In this document: positions 20,845 through 23,234 of the stretch, piece after piece | How positions within the stretch are numbered: the stretch's first letter is position 1 | Layout: each line of letters opens with the position of its first letter | Source: JBAZKK01 sp964456925 | Lineage (GTDB): Bacteria; Omnitrophota; Gorgyraeia; Gygaellales; Profunditerraquicolaceae | Length of the DNA stretch: 23,234 nucleotides | Assembly: GCA_964456925.1 (NCBI GenBank) | Contig: CAYWCX010000014.1 | Span: 1-23,234, forward strand | Reading direction: 5' to 3' | The notes under the pieces: generated by a model | Databases searched by the model: none | The model's input: only the letters and a program-made list of their open reading frames with translations | What the model was told of the DNA's origin: nothing | Position numbers and translations under genes: made by a program

Positions 20845-22433
20845 GCAATCACCCGCGGTTTATAAAAAAGGTCAAGTAATTGGTTGATATTATTGAGGTC
20901 CCAGGTTACAATCTTCTCTTCCATTGCCCGAAGCCTCACGTTTACATCTACGTCCTGAAAGGTAAGGATAATCCTGCGTTCAAGTTTATTACGGTATTTC
21001 TTGCATTCCTGGGCAAAGGCGCAGATGTCCTCTTCGGTGATGTGCTCGCGCTTCAAACCCAATAACCAAATCCCGTCGCCGGAGCGCCCAAGCAACCCCT
21101 CGCGCAGGAAACGGTTGTTAAACTCCAGCGGCTTTATCTCCCGGAAATGCATCAAGCGCATCCTCTTCTTTTCTATCTGCAAGGTGTCGTTTTCAAAGAG
21201 GCGCAGGAGTTCCGCCAGCCTTTCGATAAGAGGCCGCTGGGATTGCTGCTTAAACTCCTGTATCATCTGCGTAAGTTTGTCCCGGAAAACAATCTTTTGA
21301 TTTTTAGCGTCAAAGGTAAGGGAATTGAGCTTGCCCTGATAAACAAACCTCAGCCAGAAACTGAAAACGCGGTCATTAATCTTAAGGAAATCCCCCAGCC
21401 GCGTAACAGCATCGACCTCGAGTAGATAATTTAACTTGACCTTCAATTCCTTTTTGGGTTGATGCAAGAGGCTGGCAATATCATTAAAGCGGTTGTGGCC
21501 GCTGGAGACCAGGTAAAGTATCGAGATGTAATCCTGGCTCTGGGGCAGGTCCAGGAAACGCTTCAGGTAATTGGAAAACCTCTGGTTAAGGATACCGGAA
21601 GGCTCAAAAAGGATATCCTCGAGGATGTCGGCGAGGTTTGGTTGTGCGGCCTTGACGACCGCCTCGCTTATTAGCTTCAGATAAAAGGGGTAACCGCCGG
21701 TAAAATGGATGATGAAGTTATTAAGGCTATCGCCGAGTTTTACCCCGCGCAGCTGCTCGTCAAGATAGGCCCCGCTGATTTTAATATCGAACGGCTCCAC
21801 CGTAATAGTCTCAAAGTTGCCGAACAAAAGGGATAGCTCCCTGGAAAGCAGGGACCGCGCTTTAAACTTCATGGAACTGGTAATGATATACATCGTATTC
21901 TTCTGCAGGACCAGCAACTTTGACCAGTCGCGGTAGAACCCCTTTATCCCCAATTCTTCCAGGTTGTGGAATTCGTCCAGTATCACCACGCAGGATTTTC
22001 CTGTCTCGCTTTTCAGGATTTCCGTAAGCGAGAATAATTCGGTGATGATATTATTCTTTTTTCTCTTTTCGAGGGCAGCGAGGATGATTTTTATTTTAGC
22101 GACGGTCTTGGGGATGTATCCCGAGGATTTATTGATCAGGAAGCGCAGGTCCTCTTTTAAGGTTATCCCGCTGTTAGCCAGGAAATTGTAAAGCAGTATA
22201 CCGATAAAACGCTGCGCAAAAGAAGCGAGGGATTCGGCGCGCGCCTCAAGGTATACCGTTATCAGGCGGTTATCGTAGAACTTGCCGAGGAACCCGAATA
22301 TAACGGAGGTTTTACCTATCAGTTCGTCGCCGATGATAGCGAGGTTCTGGCGGTAACCTTCCTTAAAATTACGGATGCGCTTTTCCAGGATGTCGAGGTA
22401 TGCCTCGCGGCCGAAACAAGTGTCTTTCATCAT
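20841..22433 (-). CDS. AAA ATPase of the archaeal/STAND-like type
   Basis: 530 residues. N-terminal FGREAYLDILEKRI leads to Walker A GDELIGKT (35-42), Walker B VVILDE (149-154) and a sensor-like MYIITSS segment (~180-186). This is the layout of the archaeal ATPase/DUF234-type P-loop proteins. The middle (~270-360) looks like a winged-helix region (SILYLVSSGHNRFNDIASLLHQ). The C-terminal ~150 residues (about 385-525) are alpha-beta and may be a PD-(D/E)XK-like or DNA-binding domain, as often fused in this group; no nuclease motif is certain. Start: ATG at 22433 overlapping the LytM gene by 4 nt. Role unknown. Confidence 0.78.
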   Translation of the reverse strand: MMKDTCFGREAYLDILEKRIRNFKEGYRQNLAIIGDELIGKTSVIFGFLGKFYDNRLITVYLEARAESLASFAQRFIGILLYNFLANSGITLKEDLRFLINKSSGYIPKTVAKIKIILAALEKRKKNNIITELFSLTEILKSETGKSCVVILDEFHNLEELGIKGFYRDWSKLLVLQKNTMYIITSSMKFKARSLLSRELSLLFGNFETITVEPFDIKISGAYLDEQLRGVKLGDSLNNFIIHFTGGYPFYLKLISEAVVKAAQPNLADILEDILFEPSGILNQRFSNYLKRFLDLPQSQDYISILYLVSSGHNRFNDIASLLHQPKKELKVKLNYLLEVDAVTRLGDFLKINDRVFSFWLRFVYQGKLNSLTFDAKNQKIVFRDKLTQMIQEFKQQSQRPLIERLAELLRLFENDTLQIEKKRMRLMHFREIKPLEFNNRFLREGLLGRSGDGIWLLGLKREHITEEDICAFAQECKKYRNKLERRIILTFQDVDVNVRLRAMEEKIVTWDLNNINQLLDLFYKPRVIA

Positions 22434-23107
22434 GGCAGATAAAAATAAGGGTTAACGGGAGTATGCCCTTTTCTGATTTCAAAATGGAGGTAGTTTTTGT
22501 TATCCCTGCCGCCGTAACCCACTTTGGCGATTACCGCACCTTGACGTACTTCCTCGCCGGGATTAACCAGAACCCGGGAATTTCTGGCATAAACCGTAGA
22601 GAACCCTTCATTATGTTCGATGATAACGGTCCTGCCGAAACCTTCCAGGTTTGGAGAATAAAAAACCACCCTGCCGGAACGCGCAGCTACCACATCCGAA
22701 CCCGAAAGGGCCTGGATGTTAAGCCCCTTGTTAATCATCTTATTAAAGGTCTGCCCGAAGGTCGAAATGACCCTGCCTTTGAGCGGCCAGATAAAGTCGT
22801 CCCCGTAGCTTTTTAAAAGGGTTGTTTGCACCCTTTTAGCATTAGGGACGAAAATCAGCTGGCCTATTTCGATGTTTGTGGCGTCGGAGATACGGTTAAT
22901 CCTGATTAGTTCTTCCAGGTCGACATTATAAATCTTGGATATTCTCCAGAGCGTCTGCCCTTTTTCAATACGGTGGTAGATGCCCGGCATCGCCATCGGC
23001 CGCATCCCCGGTCCCGTAAGGGCCGGCCCCGCGCATCCCGCCATCACCATGGCTGTTACAATAACGGCAACGTTAGCCACGATAAACTTTAATTTTAATC
23101 TACGCAT
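22430..23107 (-). CDS. Lipoprotein with LysM and degenerate LytM (M23) domain, NlpD/EnvC-like
   Basis: Signal peptide 1-24 ends in a lipobox VMAGC (Cys25), so it is a lipoprotein. LysM at about 43-88 (YHRIEKGQTLWRISKIY...IGQLIFVP). LytM/M23 fold at about 105-223. The usual zinc ligands are missing: HxxxD is NKGLN (126-130), the YAH position is YARN with Arg175, and HxH is HFE (208-210). This is the state seen in amidase activators NlpD and EnvC rather than in active endopeptidases. Likely outer-membrane-anchored, activating an amidase in cell division. It follows tRNA-Gly on the - strand, with AGGAAAAAA as Shine-Dalgarno. Confidence 0.88.
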   Translation of the reverse strand: MRRLKLKFIVANVAVIVTAMVMAGCAGPALTGPGMRPMAMPGIYHRIEKGQTLWRISKIYNVDLEELIRINRISDATNIEIGQLIFVPNAKRVQTTLLKSYGDDFIWPLKGRVISTFGQTFNKMINKGLNIQALSGSDVVAARSGRVVFYSPNLEGFGRTVIIEHNEGFSTVYARNSRVLVNPGEEVRQGAVIAKVGYGGRDNKNYLHFEIRKGHTPVNPYFYLP

Positions 23108-23162
23108 TTTTTTCCTAAATACTGACTACTGCCTGCTAACTACTCTTGTTTAATTATCAAAA

Positions 23163-23233
23163 AGCGGGCGAAGGGAATTGAACCCTCCTATCCAGCTTGG
23201 GAAGCTGGTGTTCTACCGATGAACTACGCCCGC
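23163..23233 (-). tRNA. tRNA-Gly (anticodon CCC)
   Basis: A 71-nt cloverleaf: acceptor stem GCGGGCG/CGCCCGC, D arm GTTC...GAAC, anticodon arm CCAGC-TTCCCAA-GCTGG with anticodon CCC, T arm GAGGG-TTCAATT-CCCTT (one G-U pair), discriminator T. CCA is not encoded. A short T-run follows on the - strand. Confidence 0.95.
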
Positions 23234-23234
23234 A

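Noticed and set aside
1..23234. A CRISPR array
   Set aside because: No regularly spaced direct repeats; the only tandem repeats are the 15-bp AKEAP coding repeat and the paired DUF134 operator.

Overview
The window looks like a chromosomal fragment of an uncultured PVC-superphylum bacterium, most likely Candidatus Omnitrophota. The pointers are a short basic protein of the kind found in Verrucomicrobia and Chlamydiae, a Soj/ParA-type ATPase carrying a glycogen-binding domain beside a GH57 glycosidase, a DUF4416 protein, a PflX-type radical SAM enzyme, and many diderm envelope proteins (beta-barrel, LysM/LytM lipoprotein, SPOR protein). This assignment is inference from gene content. A run of exactly 100 N (4346-4445) marks a scaffold gap, so this is a draft assembly.

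Region 1 (1-5960, + strand): the C-terminal part of an outer-membrane beta-barrel, a perfect terminator, a GH57 glycosidase, then a promoter and a run of genes: a membrane-anchored beta-sandwich protein, ParA with a glycogen-binding domain (cut by the gap), the tail of a DUF4870-like membrane protein, a nitroreductase, a Lys-rich protein with an EF-Tu domain-2-like fold, and a small membrane protein closed by a hairpin. Glycan handling and cytoplasmic organisation seem linked here.

Region 2 (about 5970-11470): an AT-richer accessory region. A UPF0251/DUF134 regulator on the + strand has a tandem operator. All other genes are on the - strand. Read in that direction: a HigBA-type toxin-antitoxin pair with a palindromic operator, a multi-span membrane protein, a three-gene operon (57-aa protein, 95-aa protein, DUF2806 protein), a NYN nuclease and an intact SPL-like radical SAM gene. 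Two decayed copies of the 5' end of that radical SAM gene lie at 8181-8291 and 11391-11455. Each is followed by the same conserved stretch of about 50 bp. This pattern fits two successive insertions of related cassettes into the radical SAM gene, each rebuilding the gene. A short structured RNA gene with its own promoter and terminator (about 7473-7535, + strand) lies between the NYN and radical SAM genes.

Region 3 (11473-15721, - strand): a promoter drives zinc-ribbon, PilZ, DUF4416, PflX-like radical SAM and acyl-CoA ligase genes, mostly overlapping. A second promoter abutting a start codon drives a NIL-domain gene and a zinc-ribbon membrane protein.

Region 4 (15752-23233, - strand): housekeeping genes in tight array: tRNA-Gly(CCC), a LysM/LytM lipoprotein lacking metal ligands, an AAA ATPase, a YfcE-type phosphodiesterase, a HIT protein, a dNTP triphosphohydrolase, a GAF/HD-GYP protein, a SPOR protein, the PVC small basic protein and aroB. 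Many neighbours overlap by 4-41 nt, which suggests translational coupling.
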